A stretch of DNA of 39,797 bases, from the NCBI GenBank assembly GCA_016713335.1, contig JADJPH010000107.1, positions 1 through 39,797 of the forward strand, read 5' to 3'. This DNA is from Candidatus Fredericiella danica. Its GTDB lineage: Bacteria; Chloroflexota; Anaerolineae; Caldilineales; Caldilineaceae. Under the pieces are notes generated by a model. That model did not search any database. It worked only from the letters and a program-made list of their open reading frames with translations, and was not told the DNA's origin. Positions 1 through 11,052 of the stretch are shown here, piece after piece; position 1 is the stretch's first letter, and each line of letters begins with the position of its first letter. Made by a program: the position numbers and the translations under genes.

Positions 1-1478
1 CCGGCGGTGGGTTCCGCTCAACAGAACCAATGCTCGCTCAGCCGCGGTGGGGCCACCGCGGCCACAGGCACAATGGTGGGCGGTGGGCGCCGCCCCGCCA
101 CAAAATAAGCTGCAGCCTCGATCACGGCAAACGCCCCGTACGGGTCTTCGTCGTCCGCCAGTTCTGCCAGTCGCGTCACCTCGGCGTGCAACGCATCCAT
201 CCGCGGGTCGGCATGCACCCAACGATAGGTAAAGTTACCTGCATCCAACTCGCCCAGCCACTCCGCTGTCTCTGCCTCGGCCAGCAGTGCGCTGTCGGGT
301 GGGACCCACATGCGGATGCAGAGTTGCACCGCCGGCACATGGGCAATCAGCGCTTGCGCGCAATCCAAAGCAGCAGGTCAAGGTAATCCTCCAACGAAGT
401 CCAGGGCGTAAACGGCATCCACGTCGGTTGCGGCGCAATGCCGGCCTGGCGCAACACCTTGAGTGCTGCCTCCATGTCCGCCACCGTATGACCTTTGTGC
501 AGGCGCTGCAATACCAAATTGCTCGTCGCCTCAAACGCCGATACCGCGAAGGTCGCGCCGCACGCAGCCAATTCAGGCATCAACGCCGCATGCTCCAGCA
601 CGTGCTCGACCTTCGTCGTGAAATCAAAGGTAACAAATGGGAACTCGGCATGGAGTTGTCGCACGATTCATGGCGTGGCCGGGCCCGTTCAGAAAATCCG
701 GGTCACCAAAAGTGATGTGCTCCGCACCCGCGGCCACCTGCTGGCGGATATCTTCCATCACCAGCTCCGCCGGCACAACAAAAAAGCGCCCGTTGTAAAT
801 CGGCACAACGGGACAATGCCGGCACGTATGCAAGCACCCGCGCGTCGCCTCCACATACCCGGACGGCCGCGCCACGCCTCTCTCCATATAACGCATAGCG
901 ATCAAGCGGCGCCAGTCCGCTGCGCTCCGGCAATGACAATGCCACCCTGTGCACCACCGGCGCGGTGACCGCTGCGCTTGTCGTGACACCAGCCACTTGC
1001 GCCACGGCTCCCCCCGCTACTACCACCTGTGCCAATTCAGCCAGCGTCTCCTCAACCTCTCCCGCCACCACCGCATCCGCAACAGGCTGAACCGCCAGGG
1101 ACTCCCCCATTGACCTTTGACGATTTCCAACGGGCCGTTGGCCCGTCTCCTCGGTCCTCTTTCCCTCCAAAAGCAACGTGCGATTCATCCACGCATACAA
1201 CCCATAAAAACAGATGGTTGCCCCTGGATTGATCTCCCTCACCCGCTGCGCTGCCGCCACCCCCAGCCGCAGCGCCGTGTGCATGGCGCGGAAATTGCCA
1301 CAAAACGTGCACTTGCCACTGCATCCCGCGGAAACTCATCCACCGCGAGATCCACCGCCACGGCGTCAATGCCCCGGCTGCGCAATGCTGCCAGCGGCCA
1401 CGCCAGATTGAGCGGCTGGTGCCCCAATTCATAACACGATAGCAATAAGACAGGTGCTGACACTACGGAATCCTTCAC
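1..1478 (-). CDS. CUAEP-tail radical SAM selenoprotein (3' end cut by window edge, four frameshifts)
   Basis: Radical SAM enzyme of unknown substrate. Translation starts at a GTG (1478), 15 bases after the preceding stop, and must be stitched across shifts near 1280, 890, 660 and 365. The N-terminal third resembles a B12-binding Rossmann region (LLLSCYELGHQPLN, then MHTALRLG and FYGLYAW). The iron-sulfur motif CLHTCRHC (CxxxCxxC) has its cysteine codons at 834-836, 822-824 and 813-815, and a GDPDFLNGPGHA segment follows. The C-terminus reads SEHWFC, then an in-frame UGA at 18-20, then codons for A-E-P. That matches the C-terminal signature of the family I recall as CUAEP/CCAEP-tail radical SAM (seleno)protein, in which U is selenocysteine. 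The true stop lies beyond base 1. Family membership is strong; the reaction is not known to me. Confidence 0.85.
18..20 (-). other. UGA predicted to encode selenocysteine
   Basis: The TGA codon follows a Cys codon (21-23) and is followed in frame by GCG GAA CCC (Ala-Glu-Pro), giving Cys-Sec-Ala-Glu-Pro. Homologues are known with either Cys or Sec at this place. The bacterial SECIS hairpin would lie just after the UGA, beyond the window edge, so it cannot be inspected: only 17 bases remain. Confidence 0.8.
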
Positions 1479-1493
1479 TCAATCGCCGAGCGC

Positions 1494-2013
1494 CTACTTG
1501 ATCTTCGCCAACTTTTGATTGACCATATCCAGGTCAAACGCCTCAGGATTGTAGGTCTCGATATATCGTTCAAAATTCTTGCGTTCAGGGTGCGTTGGCT
1601 TAGCCTTTGCCTCCAAAAGCGCCTGATACCCCCATGCCCCCCCAATATGTTCAGGTGGGCACGCACGCTTGCCCTTGATGCATTGTGGCAATTTCTGCTC
1701 AGGGTCAACCGCCTGAATCTCCTCCACCTCGATCTCATGCTCCCAACCATCACCGAAATCGTAGGTGTAACGGAACTTCACTTTCGCCTTTGGCGCAACC
1801 TCAACCAGCCGGAACTTTTCTCATCCTTGACCGCAATGTAACTGTCTAGGGACGGCTCTCCGTAACGCAATCCGCCAATATCGAATTCGTGCATATGTGC
1901 ATTCTCCCACCCCATCGTCGCCTGGATCATCAGGTGCAGGCGCGCAAGCGTCACATTGTCCGGCACGATCAGACGCCGCCAGATGGGAGGACGTACACCC
2001 TTGAGCGTGATTT
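1494..2013 (-). CDS. Plasmid pRiA4b ORF-3-like protein, 5' end missing
   Basis: Member of the pRiA4b ORF-3 family (PF07929 as I recall), small proteins of unknown function often found near mobile elements. The recognisable start is KITLKGVRPPIWRRL, followed by LHLMIQATMGW and HMHEF. After a one-base shift near 1822 (a shortened A run) come KFRYTYDFGDGWEH, a Cys/Pro segment (CIKGKRACPPEHIGG) and an ERKNFERY tail ending at TAG. Family members usually have about ten residues before KITLKG. Here those residues and any start codon are absent, because the sequence runs straight out of the C-terminus of pdhB, so a stretch appears to be missing at about 2015. The radical SAM gene follows after 15 bases, suggesting co-transcription. 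Confidence 0.85.
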
Positions 2014-2015
2014 TG

Positions 2016-3031
2016 CCGCGCCGCTGTGTAAATCTTCTCTGCGTCGGGCCGGTAGGCGTCTTCAAGCGGCGGGCTGAACGGGACAGGCGTGTCAAGTCCA
2101 CCCAATCGCTGGACTGGCGCATCCAACCACTCAAAGGCTTGTTCAGCAATCAAGGCTGCCACTTCCGCGCCGACCCCAACGAGCCGATTGGCAGCGTGGA
2201 CGACCAGCACCTTCCCGGTCTTGCGCGCCGTGGCGAGCACGGCCTCCACATCCAGCGGCTTCAATGTGCGCAGGTCCACGACATCACACTCGATCCCGTC
2301 TCCAGCCAACCGCGCCGCAGCCGCCAACGCCTGCTGGAGCATCGCCCCATAGGTGATGATCGATAGATCGCTGCCGGAGCGCGCCAGCGCCGCCTGCCCC
2401 AGCGGCACGACGCCGTCGCCAGGTGGCACGTAGCCTTTCAGTGTGCGGTAAAGCGGTTTGCTTTCCAGGTAGATGACGGGGTTGTTGTCACGGATGGCGG
2501 CAAGCATGAGGACCCTTGGCGTCTGCCGGCGTGCCCGGCGCCACCACTTTGATGCCCGGTGTGTGGACAAACCACGCTTCCGGGTTCTGGCTGTGAAATG
2601 GGCCAGAACGAATGCCCCCGTCCGCAGGCGCACGGATCACCCAGGGCACCGCGCCCCCCCAGCGGTAGTGCGCAGTGGCGGCAAACTGCACGATGCTGTC
2701 AAACGCCGAGGTGATGAAATCGGCAAATTGCATCTCGATCACCGGGCGCAACCCCATCAAGGCCATCCCAGTGGCGGCCCCGACAAAGCCAAGTTCGGCC
2801 AACGGCGTGTTGATCACGCGCCGTGCGCCAAACTCTTCTTCAAAACCTTTGGTTACTTTGAACGCGCCGCCAAAGTCGCCCGCGATATCTTCACCCATCA
2901 GCACGACATCCGGGTTACGTCGCATTTCCTCGCGCAGCGCTTCGCTGATCGCCGCAATATAGGTGAGCGTGCGCCTCGTCGCTCACCGGCGGCGCCTCTG
3001 AAAAACCGAAGTTACTGCCTTCCTGCGTCAT
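2016..3031 (-). CDS. pdhB: 2-oxoacid (pyruvate) dehydrogenase E1 component, beta subunit
   Basis: Beta subunit of the thiamine-diphosphate E1 heterotetramer that decarboxylates pyruvate or a branched-chain 2-oxoacid and passes the acyl group to E2 lipoate. It starts at ATG 3031, 28 bases after the pdhA stop. Family landmarks are YIAAISEALREEM, VVLMGEDIAGDFGG, NTPLAELGFVGAATG, EMQFADFI and HSQNPEAW, then after a shift the C-terminal transketolase domain (VVDLRTLKPLD, VLVVHAANR) and PFSPPLEDAYRPD. Frameshifts lie near 2955 and 2515. The normal C-terminus and stop are absent: after EKIYTAAR the frame runs into the next gene. No E2 or E3 genes are in the window, so substrate preference cannot be settled. 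Confidence 0.9.
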
Positions 3032-3058
3032 CGTCGCCTATTTCCTGCCTGCTCCAAC

Positions 3059-4022
3059 TCAGGGCGCATAGACCCCATCCGCAACAGTCGCCGGATCCGG
3101 CAGTGCACTGGCCTCGGCAAATTCGATCGCATCGACCACTTCAACTTCGCAGCGCCGGCGCAGTTCCGCCAGTTCTTCGGCATCCGCGACACCGAGTTCA
3201 CCTTAACTTCACTTCATAGCGCACCACAGGGTCTTTTGCTCCCCACTCCGCCAATAGTTCGCGCGGCACATACTCAAAGCCATCGTGAATGGCGTGGCCA
3301 AGCATCCGCATCGTCTTGGCTTCGATCAATGTCGGCCCACCACCGGCCCGCGCCCGCGCCACCGCTTCCCTGGCAACCGCATAGACCGCCTCAACATCAT
3401 TGCCGTCCACGATCACGCCGGGAATGCCGTACCCATCCGCCCGCCGCGCTATGTCGTACACCTTCATCTGCTGGTCAAGCGGAGTCGAGTACGCATACTG
3501 ATTGTTCTCGACAATCAGTACCAGCGGCGCATTCCATACGGCAGCCATGTTGAGCGTCTCATGGAAAATGCCGGCGCTGGTGGTGCCGTCCCCTGTGAAC
3601 GCCATTGCCACACGGGGTTCGTTGCGATAGACAAAACTCATGGCGACGCCCAACGACACCGGCATCGCATGACCGAGATGGCTGATAAAGCCGATGAGTC
3701 GGAGGTCCAGGTCGCCCATGCCATGAAGATTGGCATCGCGCCCGCCGGAAACGCCATTGGCACGCGCCAGCAGGTTGCCAAAAATTCGGCGGGGCGTCAT
3801 CCCACGCAGTAGATAAGCGCCCAAATCACGATGCATCGGCGCCACAACGTCTTCAGGCGCCAGCGCATACGCCGCGCCGACGCTGATCGCCTCATGACCG
3901 CGCTGGCTAAAGGTCCCGCCCACCCCGCGCCCCTGCTTCCACAGCGCCACCATCTGCTCATCAAAGGTGCGAGTGAGCGCCATCCAATAATAGAGTTCGA
4001 GTCGCTGATCAACGGTTAACAT
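3059..4022 (-). CDS. pdhA: 2-oxoacid (pyruvate) dehydrogenase E1 component, alpha subunit
   Basis: Alpha subunit of the E1 heterotetramer, partner of the next gene. The chosen start is ATG 4022 (MLTVDQRLELYYWM). It has the family features RTFDEQM, GGTFSQRGHEAISVG, HRDLGAYLLRGM, SGGRDANLHGMGD and the thiamine-diphosphate motif GDG...NN (GDGTTSAG through VENNQYAYST). A frameshift near 3205 precedes the C-terminus, which continues LGVADAEELAELRRRC and ends VADGVYAP at TGA 3059. Length is about 320 residues, normal for bacterial E1 alpha. It follows cmk with no visible stop between them in this frame, probably because of an indel in cmk. Order rluB-cmk-pdhA-pdhB with short spacers implies one transcript. 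Confidence 0.92.
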
Positions 4023-4025
4023 GGG

Positions 4026-4784
4026 TTTGACGAATTCTTTTGTCCCCCAATCCGCACGCGCCGCCTCCACAATCCTCCTCACCACCGCCTCCGGGGTCAT
4101 CGCCGTCGTATCAATCACGATCGCATCATCCGCCGGGCGGAGTGGTGCAATATCTCGCTGGCTGTCAAGCGCATCGCGCCGGCGAATATCCTGCAGGACA
4201 TCATCATAATCGACCTGCGCCACGCGCCACCAGTTCGTCAAAGCGCCGGCGTGCGCGTTCTTCAGCGCTGGCGTCCATGTAGATCTTGACCGGCGCCTCC
4301 GGCACGACCACCGTGCCGATATCGCGCCGACCATCACAATGCCCGGCTTCTCAGCGTGGCCGGTGCCGTAGCGCAGCGCAATGCGGCGCTGCTGGACCGT
4401 CAGCGCCTGCCGCACCCCTGGATAAGCCGCAACGGCCGACACCTGGCGATCAACTTCCGGCGTGCGAATCTGCCAGGTAATGTCGACGCCGTCCAGCAAG
4501 ACCGTCAGTTGCCGCCCGTCGCGGCTCGCTGCGTCTGGCGCAGCCAGATCAATGACGTCCACACGGGCCATTTCGGTCACGGTCTGCTCGTCTTCAACGG
4601 GAACCTGCTCTGCGATCGCCGCCCAGGTGACGGCGCGGTACATGATGCCCGTATCAAAAAACAAATAGCCAAGTTCATCAGCCACGCGATGACCAACGGT
4701 GCTCTTGCCCGACGCCGCCGGGCCGTCGATGGCAACGATGGCCGGGAGCACGCCGTCATCACGAAAGTCATTGCCACTACGCAT
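4026..4784 (-). CDS. cmk: Cytidylate kinase
   Basis: Phosphorylates CMP and dCMP with ATP in the cytoplasm. The P-loop is clear (IDGPAASGKSTVG), followed by LFFDTGIMYRAVTW and RQLTVLLDGVDITWQIRTPEV, and near the C-terminus QVDYDDVLQDIRRRD with SQRDIAPL, typical of Cmk. Between about 4335 and 4215 the frame is wrong and then restored. Shifting by one base gives RDIGTVVVPEAPVKIYMDAS and ERARRRFDELVARG, exactly the family sequence, so this is a compensating pair of indels. ATG 4784 leaves a 13-residue lead before the P-loop strand. The exact 3' end is unclear: alternative frames stop within the first bases of pdhA. Confidence 0.88.
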
Positions 4785-4908
4785 CGTTCGGCGCCCGTTT
4801 CTGTGGTTTTGCACCAGGGCTGCGCCCTGACGCTGTCGTCTTTGCCGGCGGGCGGGCGCCTTGAGTTCGCCCGCCGCCGGTTTCGACGCCGTACGGGTTG
4901 GCCCGCTC

Positions 4909-5876
4909 TCACTGCTGCCGGGTGGCCGGCTCACCTTCTTTCCGGCCCCGCCCCTGCCGGCCTTGCCGCCCGCGGCGGCTTGCCTTTGCGTCAACTTTGC
5001 GCGGCCGCGCAGGCTTCTTGCCGCCGTCTGCGCCATCACGCTCGGATTTACCAGGAGTACGCTTCCCGCAGGTCTGCGTACATAGTGTTTGCGCTCGCTC
5101 TTCGGCGGCTTCTCGTGCGCAATCCCCGCCATATCCATTAGAGAAGCCAGCTCGTATGGCGTCAGCGGGGCATACTCGCCCAGTTCCAGATCGCCGAGCG
5201 TCAATGGGCCGATCGACCAACTAACAAGGCGCAAGGTGGGATAGCCCACGGCCGCCGTCATGTTGCGGATCTGACGTTTCTTGCCTTCGCGCAGCACAAT
5301 CCGTAGCCAGACGCCCTCGGTTGGCCCTTTACTTAATTGCAGCGGCACAGGCAAGCGCTCTGCCACCGCTGCTTCAGCCGGTGCGGTGCGCCCCTCAGGC
5401 AAATCAACGCCATTGCGCAATTGTTCAAACGCCGCCCCGGATGGGGTCTCACCCACCAAAACAAAGTAGGTCTTCGGATGCTGGTAGCGGGGATGCGTCA
5501 GGCGATTGGCCAGTTCACCGTCGTCGGTCAGCAAGACAAGGCCTTCGCTGTGCAGGTCCAGGCGACCCACGGCAAATACACGCCCCGATCCTTCGGGCAA
5601 GAGATCGGCGACCGTCTTGCGATCTCCGGTATCGCCGCCAATATCGCTCAGCACACCACGCGGCTTGTGCACTTTATAGTACCGGTGTACGGGCGCTGGC
5701 GCAAGACGCTCGCCATCCACCAGAATCGCGTCGCGCACCGGATCCGCTTTGGCGCCCAGTTCGGTCACCACTTCGCCGTTAACACGCACACGGCCCGCTT
5801 CAATCAGCGTCTCGCAATGGCGCCGGCTACCGACGCCGGCGGCAGCCATGATCTTCTGCAATCGTTCAGTTGGCAT
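4909..5876 (-). CDS. rluB: 23S rRNA pseudouridine synthase, RluB/RsuA family
   Basis: Isomerises a uridine in 23S rRNA to pseudouridine. An N-terminal S4 RNA-binding domain (ERLQKIMAAAGVGSRRHCE, GRVRVNG) leads into the RsuA/RluB catalytic domain with YKVHKPRGVLSD, the catalytic-Asp motif GRLDLHSEGLVLLTDDG, HPRYQHPKTY and REGKKRQIRNM. ATG 5876 is chosen; an in-frame GTG at 5882 is possible. Near 5070 a frameshift separates the core from a Lys/Arg/Gly-rich tail (KRTPGKSERDGADGGKK) that stops at 4909, typical of this family. Without that correction the frame runs on through cmk and pdhA. It lies about 20 bases after the alcohol dehydrogenase, so the two may be co-transcribed. Confidence 0.9.
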
Positions 5877-5899
5877 AGGCACCTAGCAGTCTAATAAAT

Positions 5900-6884
5900 T
5901 CAAGCCAGCGGGTCAATCAACACTTTGAGCACGCCCTTCTGCCCGGCAAGCGCCAGCGCGTCGACGCCACTACGAAGCGGAAACCGGGCATGAATCAGTG
6001 GTCCCACCGCGACTGAACGGTTCGCAAGCGCACCAATGGCACGTGGGAACGGACCGCAGCGACTTCCCACCAGGGTCAATTCATCCACGACCAACTGGCT
6101 GATATCAAATTCATTCAGTTGGTCGGCAAAAGTGCTCTTCAGCACGACCGTGCCGGCGGGCCGGACAAGCGCAAGCGCCGTGGGCAAGCCTGCAACCGCC
6201 CCGGTTACTTCCACTACGACGTCGGCAGGCGACCTCGCAAGTTGCACCAGAAGTTCCGGCGTCGAAAGCGCCGTCTGTTTGACCCCAGCAGCACGCAACA
6301 GGGCCAGTTTGTCGGGACTATGGCCAATCACGGTTAAGTCACAGCCCGTCTGTGCGATCACCTGGGCGCACAAAATACCTAATCGGCCGTCCCCTTGCAC
6401 AAAAACGCGCATCTGTGGCGTGATCTTGACCTGTTCCAGAATCTGAAAAGCCGCCGCCAGCGGTTCGATGAACACCGCCTCTTCATTCGAGATGGTGTCA
6501 GGCAGAGGATGCAGGTTGGCGACCGGCAGCACCAGATATTCGGCAAAGGCGCCGTCATGGCCGTTGATCCCAACCGCACTGCGCTTGCGACAATGCTTTT
6601 CAAGGCCGCGGTGGCAGAGGTCACAGTCGCCACAGCCGATGTTAATCTCGCCGGCAACGCGTTTCCCGAGCCATGTAGGAGCTCCCGGCGCATCGACAAC
6701 CTCGGCGACAAATTCATGACCCAGTACACCACGATAGCCCCCATGATAGCCACGCGTCAACTGCAGGTCAGTGGCGCAGACACCGGCCAACAAGATTCGC
6801 AGCAGCGCTTCTCCTGGCTTGGGGCGAGGCTTGGGGTAGTCGCCGCACGACTGGCCCAGTGTCTGTCAATATCAACGCCAGCAT
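5900..6884 (-). CDS. Zinc-dependent alcohol dehydrogenase family protein
   Basis: Medium-chain dehydrogenase/reductase, an NAD(P)-dependent alcohol or polyol dehydrogenase. ATG 6884 gives MLALILTDTGPVVR. After a shift near 6840 the frame continues YPKPRPKPGEALLRILLAG. It has the catalytic-zinc region GVCATDLQ and GHEF, the four-cysteine structural-zinc loop (CGDCDLCHRGLEKHC) and EPLAAAFQILEQV. The nucleotide-binding strand reads VFVQGDGRLGILCAQ, a variant GxGxxG. Length is about 328 residues. Threonine or sorbitol dehydrogenase-like subfamilies are possible, and the substrate cannot be fixed from sequence alone. It is separated from secF by a terminator, so it may begin the next transcript. 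Confidence 0.85.
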
Positions 6885-6960
6885 ATGTTCATGCCCCACG
6901 TCGCCCCCTCTTATTACGTAGTTCACAATCAAAATTGCGGCGTAATCGGGCAGAGTCGCC

Positions 6961-6994
6961 GAAAAAGAACGGCGAAGCTGACGCTCCGCCGTTC
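6961..6994 (-). terminator. Intrinsic terminator after secF
   Basis: On the minus strand the arms GAACGGCG and CGCCGTTC (6987-6994 and 6967-6974) form an 8-bp stem followed by five T (6962-6966). It sits 18 bases past the secF stop. Confidence 0.75.
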
Positions 6995-7011
6995 CATTGA
7001 GTCGTGGCATG

Positions 7012-7860
7012 TCACGCCGCAGCCGGACGTTCGTTTCCAGTCGCTGCTGGCTTTGGCTTACGGTAAAGCAACTGCTTCTCCTCCCATGCCACAAGCAGCG
7101 GCATAGCAGTGAAGATCGAGCTGTACATCCCCGATGCAAAACCGACGATCAGCGTCGCCACAAACTGTTCGAGTGTCGCACCCCTAGCACCAGAGTGCGA
7201 CGAGCACCAGCAGCGCGGTCACCTGCGTGGCGATGGAGCGATTTGCAGTCTCCAGAATGCTGCGATCCGCAACACTTGCCAGCCGTTCGCCACGATACCG
7301 GCGCAGATTTTCACGCAGACGATCGAACACGACGACAGTGTCCGTCATACTGAAACCGATGACCGTAAGAATGGCAGTAAGCGTCAAGGCGTCAAATTCC
7401 CAACCGGCAATCAAGTTCATGATGGCAATGAAGGTGATGACGACCAAAACGTCGTGGATCAGGGCAACAACAGCCGTGGTGCCATAGCGGAAAGGATGTG
7501 GCACCTGGCGGAAGGCCCAGGCAATGTAGAGCAGGATCAAGGCCGAAGCGATAGCCACGGCGATTACGGCTGCCCGGCTTGTTTCAGCGCCAATGGTTGG
7601 GCCAAGACTGCGGTAGGAGAGTTCTTCCCATGCGCCAAACTTGGTCTCCAGCACCTGCTTGAGCTGCTCTTTCTGAGCGGCATCCACCGGCTTCAACTTT
7701 ACTTCAACGCTCTGATTGTCGTTGAATGTGAAGGCGGCAGTGTCAGGGAAGCCCGCATCAACAAAAATCTGGCGCACATCACCCGGCTCAACCGGCTCAG
7801 CAAAACGCATGTCCCAGACTGTGCCGCCCGTAAAGTCGATGCTCAAGGGCAGCACCGAAC
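7012..7860 (-). CDS. secF: Protein translocase subunit SecF, N-terminus missing
   Basis: Membrane subunit that works with SecD to drive late steps of Sec-dependent export using the proton or sodium gradient. Visible are SIDFTGGTVWDMRF, the periplasmic region, SLGPTIGAETSRAAV, TM segments IAVAIASALILLYIAW, VALIHDVLVVITFIAIM and LTAILTVIGFSMTDTVVVFDR, and RSILETANRSIATQVTALL. After a shift near 7190 the frame continues LEQFVATLIVGFASGMYSS and ends PAATGNERPAAA at TGA 7012. The first transmembrane helix that should precede IDFTGGT is absent. The sequence joins directly to the end of secD, so DNA appears to be missing near 7865. Confidence 0.9.
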
Positions 7861-7864
7861 CGGT

Positions 7865-9208
7865 GGTGGCGAACGACGCGGGTCACGAACACCGCCGTGA
7901 ATAGTGACATCAACACACCGATGATCAGGGTCAACGCATACCCCTTCACGATGCTGGCGCCGAACGTGTTGCCAAACGTGAAGAGCACCACGCAACTGAT
8001 GATGGTGGTGACGTGGCTGTCGAGAATCGCAGACCAAGCTAGGCTGAAACCGGTCTCGATCGCCAACCGCGGCGAGCGCCCCGCCCGCAACTCTTCTTTG
8101 GTGCGTTCGAAGATCAAAATATTGGCATCGACTGCCATGCCGATGGACAAAATGAAACCGGCGATACCTGCGAGTGTCAAGGTCACCGGCACCAGTTTGT
8201 AGATGGCCAGGTTGAACAGAATGTAGAGCAGCAATGCGACATCGGCAATCAAGCCCGGAATCCGGTACATGATCACCATGAAGACGGCCACGGCGATGAC
8301 GCCAATCAGACCGGCCATCAGGCTGCTGTTGATCGAATCCTGACCAAGTGAGGCGCCAATTGTGCGGATATCAACCACCTTCAGCGGCACCGGCAATGCA
8401 CCGTACTGCATCTGCACGGCCAGGGACGATGCCTCATCTTCCGTAAACTGACCGGTAATCACCCCCTGATCCTGGATCGCCGCATTGATGACCGGCGCCG
8501 AAAGCACTTGACCATCTAACACAATGGCCATCTGGTCGCCAATGTGCTGGCCTGTGTACTGAAAGAACTGTTCACTACCGGGGCCTGTCAAAAGAAACGC
8601 GATTTCCCATAGCCCAACGTCGTTGGTCTTGGCAATCGCTTGCTTCAGCACATCGCCCGTCATCGCCGTCTGGAACACTTGATCCGGATATGGAATCAAT
8701 GGCGCCACATCGGCCCCTGTACTCGCAGCGGCAGCCTCTTGCGCCCGCTGCACTGCGTCAGGCCGGTTCGTCGTGTTGATGATCATTCCCTGTTCAAGCT
8801 GAAATCCCCCGGGTCGACAAATTCTAGTTGTCCGGTCGAACGAATGGTATCAATCGCGCGGTCAGCGTCCTTGACGCCGGGTAGTTCGGCGATGATGCGG
8901 GTTTCGCCCTGCTTTTGGACGACGGCCTCAGCAACGCCCAGCCCATTGACGCGGTTCTCAACGATCCGCTTTGCCGTGTCCATGGAGCCGGAATCCGGCG
9001 CCGCTGCGCCTGCCAGCACGTCTGCCTCAAGCATCACCTGCGTGCCGCCCTGAAGATCCAGCCCCAACTTCAAACCTGCTGGGTTGTTGGCGCCACCGCT
9101 TGCTTCAGATCGTGCCAGCCACCCGGGTTTGGGCAACGGCAGCACAATGTAAAGTGCTAGTGCGACAAGGATTAATATGAATACCAACCAAATATTGTTA
9201 TTTCGCAT
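7865..9208 (-). CDS. secD: Protein translocase subunit SecD, C-terminus truncated
   Basis: Large subunit of the SecDF export motor. ATG 9208 begins MRNNNIWLVFILILVAL, the first membrane helix. Then come LKLGLDLQGGTQVMLEAD, the P1 head (RIVENRVNGLGVAEAVVQKQG), TGQLEFVDPGDF, a frameshift near 8795, the second periplasmic part (VLSAPVINAAIQDQGVITG) and five membrane helices with GIAGFILSIGMAVDANILIFE and TRVVR at the end. The last helix region and stop are replaced by sequence in the wrong frame where secF begins. secD precedes secF, the usual order. A consensus-like promoter (TATAAT) lies about 93 bases upstream. Confidence 0.92.
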
Positions 9209-9300
9209 GACTCTTCGACTCCAGCGCGCCAGATATACCGGCTGGTAAACGATCGGATGGATTGCAGATTCCCACAAGGGGTTAAGCGTACAACCGGCCT

Positions 9301-9330
9301 ATTATACTTAACATGCAAATCACAAGCCAA
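9301..9330 (-). promoter_or_regulatory. Sigma70-type promoter for secDF
   Basis: The minus strand reads TTGGCT (9325-9330), an 18-base spacer and a perfect TATAAT (9301-9306). The predicted start is near 9294, giving an 86-base leader before the secD ATG. Confidence 0.55.
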
Positions 9331-9352
9331 AACAATCAATGCGTGTTTCAGC

Positions 9353-9381
9353 TTCCATTCAGCGCAACAATCGGCTACAAT
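9353..9381 (+). promoter_or_regulatory. Weak candidate promoter for gdhA
   Basis: TTCCAT (9353-9358), 17 bases, then TACAAT (9376-9381). The -10 is good and the -35 poor. It is placed correctly for a leader of about 55 bases before the ATG at 9443, divergent from secD. Confidence 0.35.
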
Positions 9382-9442
9382 GAAATCAGTGACCGATTCG
9401 GTCCAGCACAACAAGGTAGTAAAGTGAATAAGGAGTTTTTCA

Positions 9443-10878
<1,436 letters not shown>

Positions 10879-10909
10879 TACCGTCATTTTGAAATAGCAG
10901 ACGACCCAG

Positions 10910-10948
10910 GCACGAGGCGCCCACAGGTGGAACGCCTCGTGCTTTTTT
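10910..10948 (+). terminator. Intrinsic terminator after gdhA
   Basis: A perfect 10-bp stem, GCACGAGGCG (10910-10919) with CGCCTCGTGC (10933-10942), is followed by six T. Confidence 0.9.
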
Positions 10949-11052
10949 GTGGATGAAGACCAGTTGCACCAACCGCTAGCGCACGTTCCTCTCCCCATCG
11001 CGCCTCCCTTCGTTTGCCCCTCCAGCCCCCATCCTGCATAATTCGTGATTCT

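Noticed and set aside
3198..5882. A single 894-codon frame joining RluB, cytidylate kinase and E1 alpha
   Set aside because: Not a natural triple fusion. The RluB tail continues and stops in another frame at 4909, cmk contains a compensating indel pair, and pdhA has its own start. The long frame arises from indels.
1..9208. Genuine pseudogenisation of the minus-strand gene run
   Set aside because: Essential genes are affected, each break is restored by a minimal shift, and residues on both sides stay fully conserved, which fits sequence error rather than decay.
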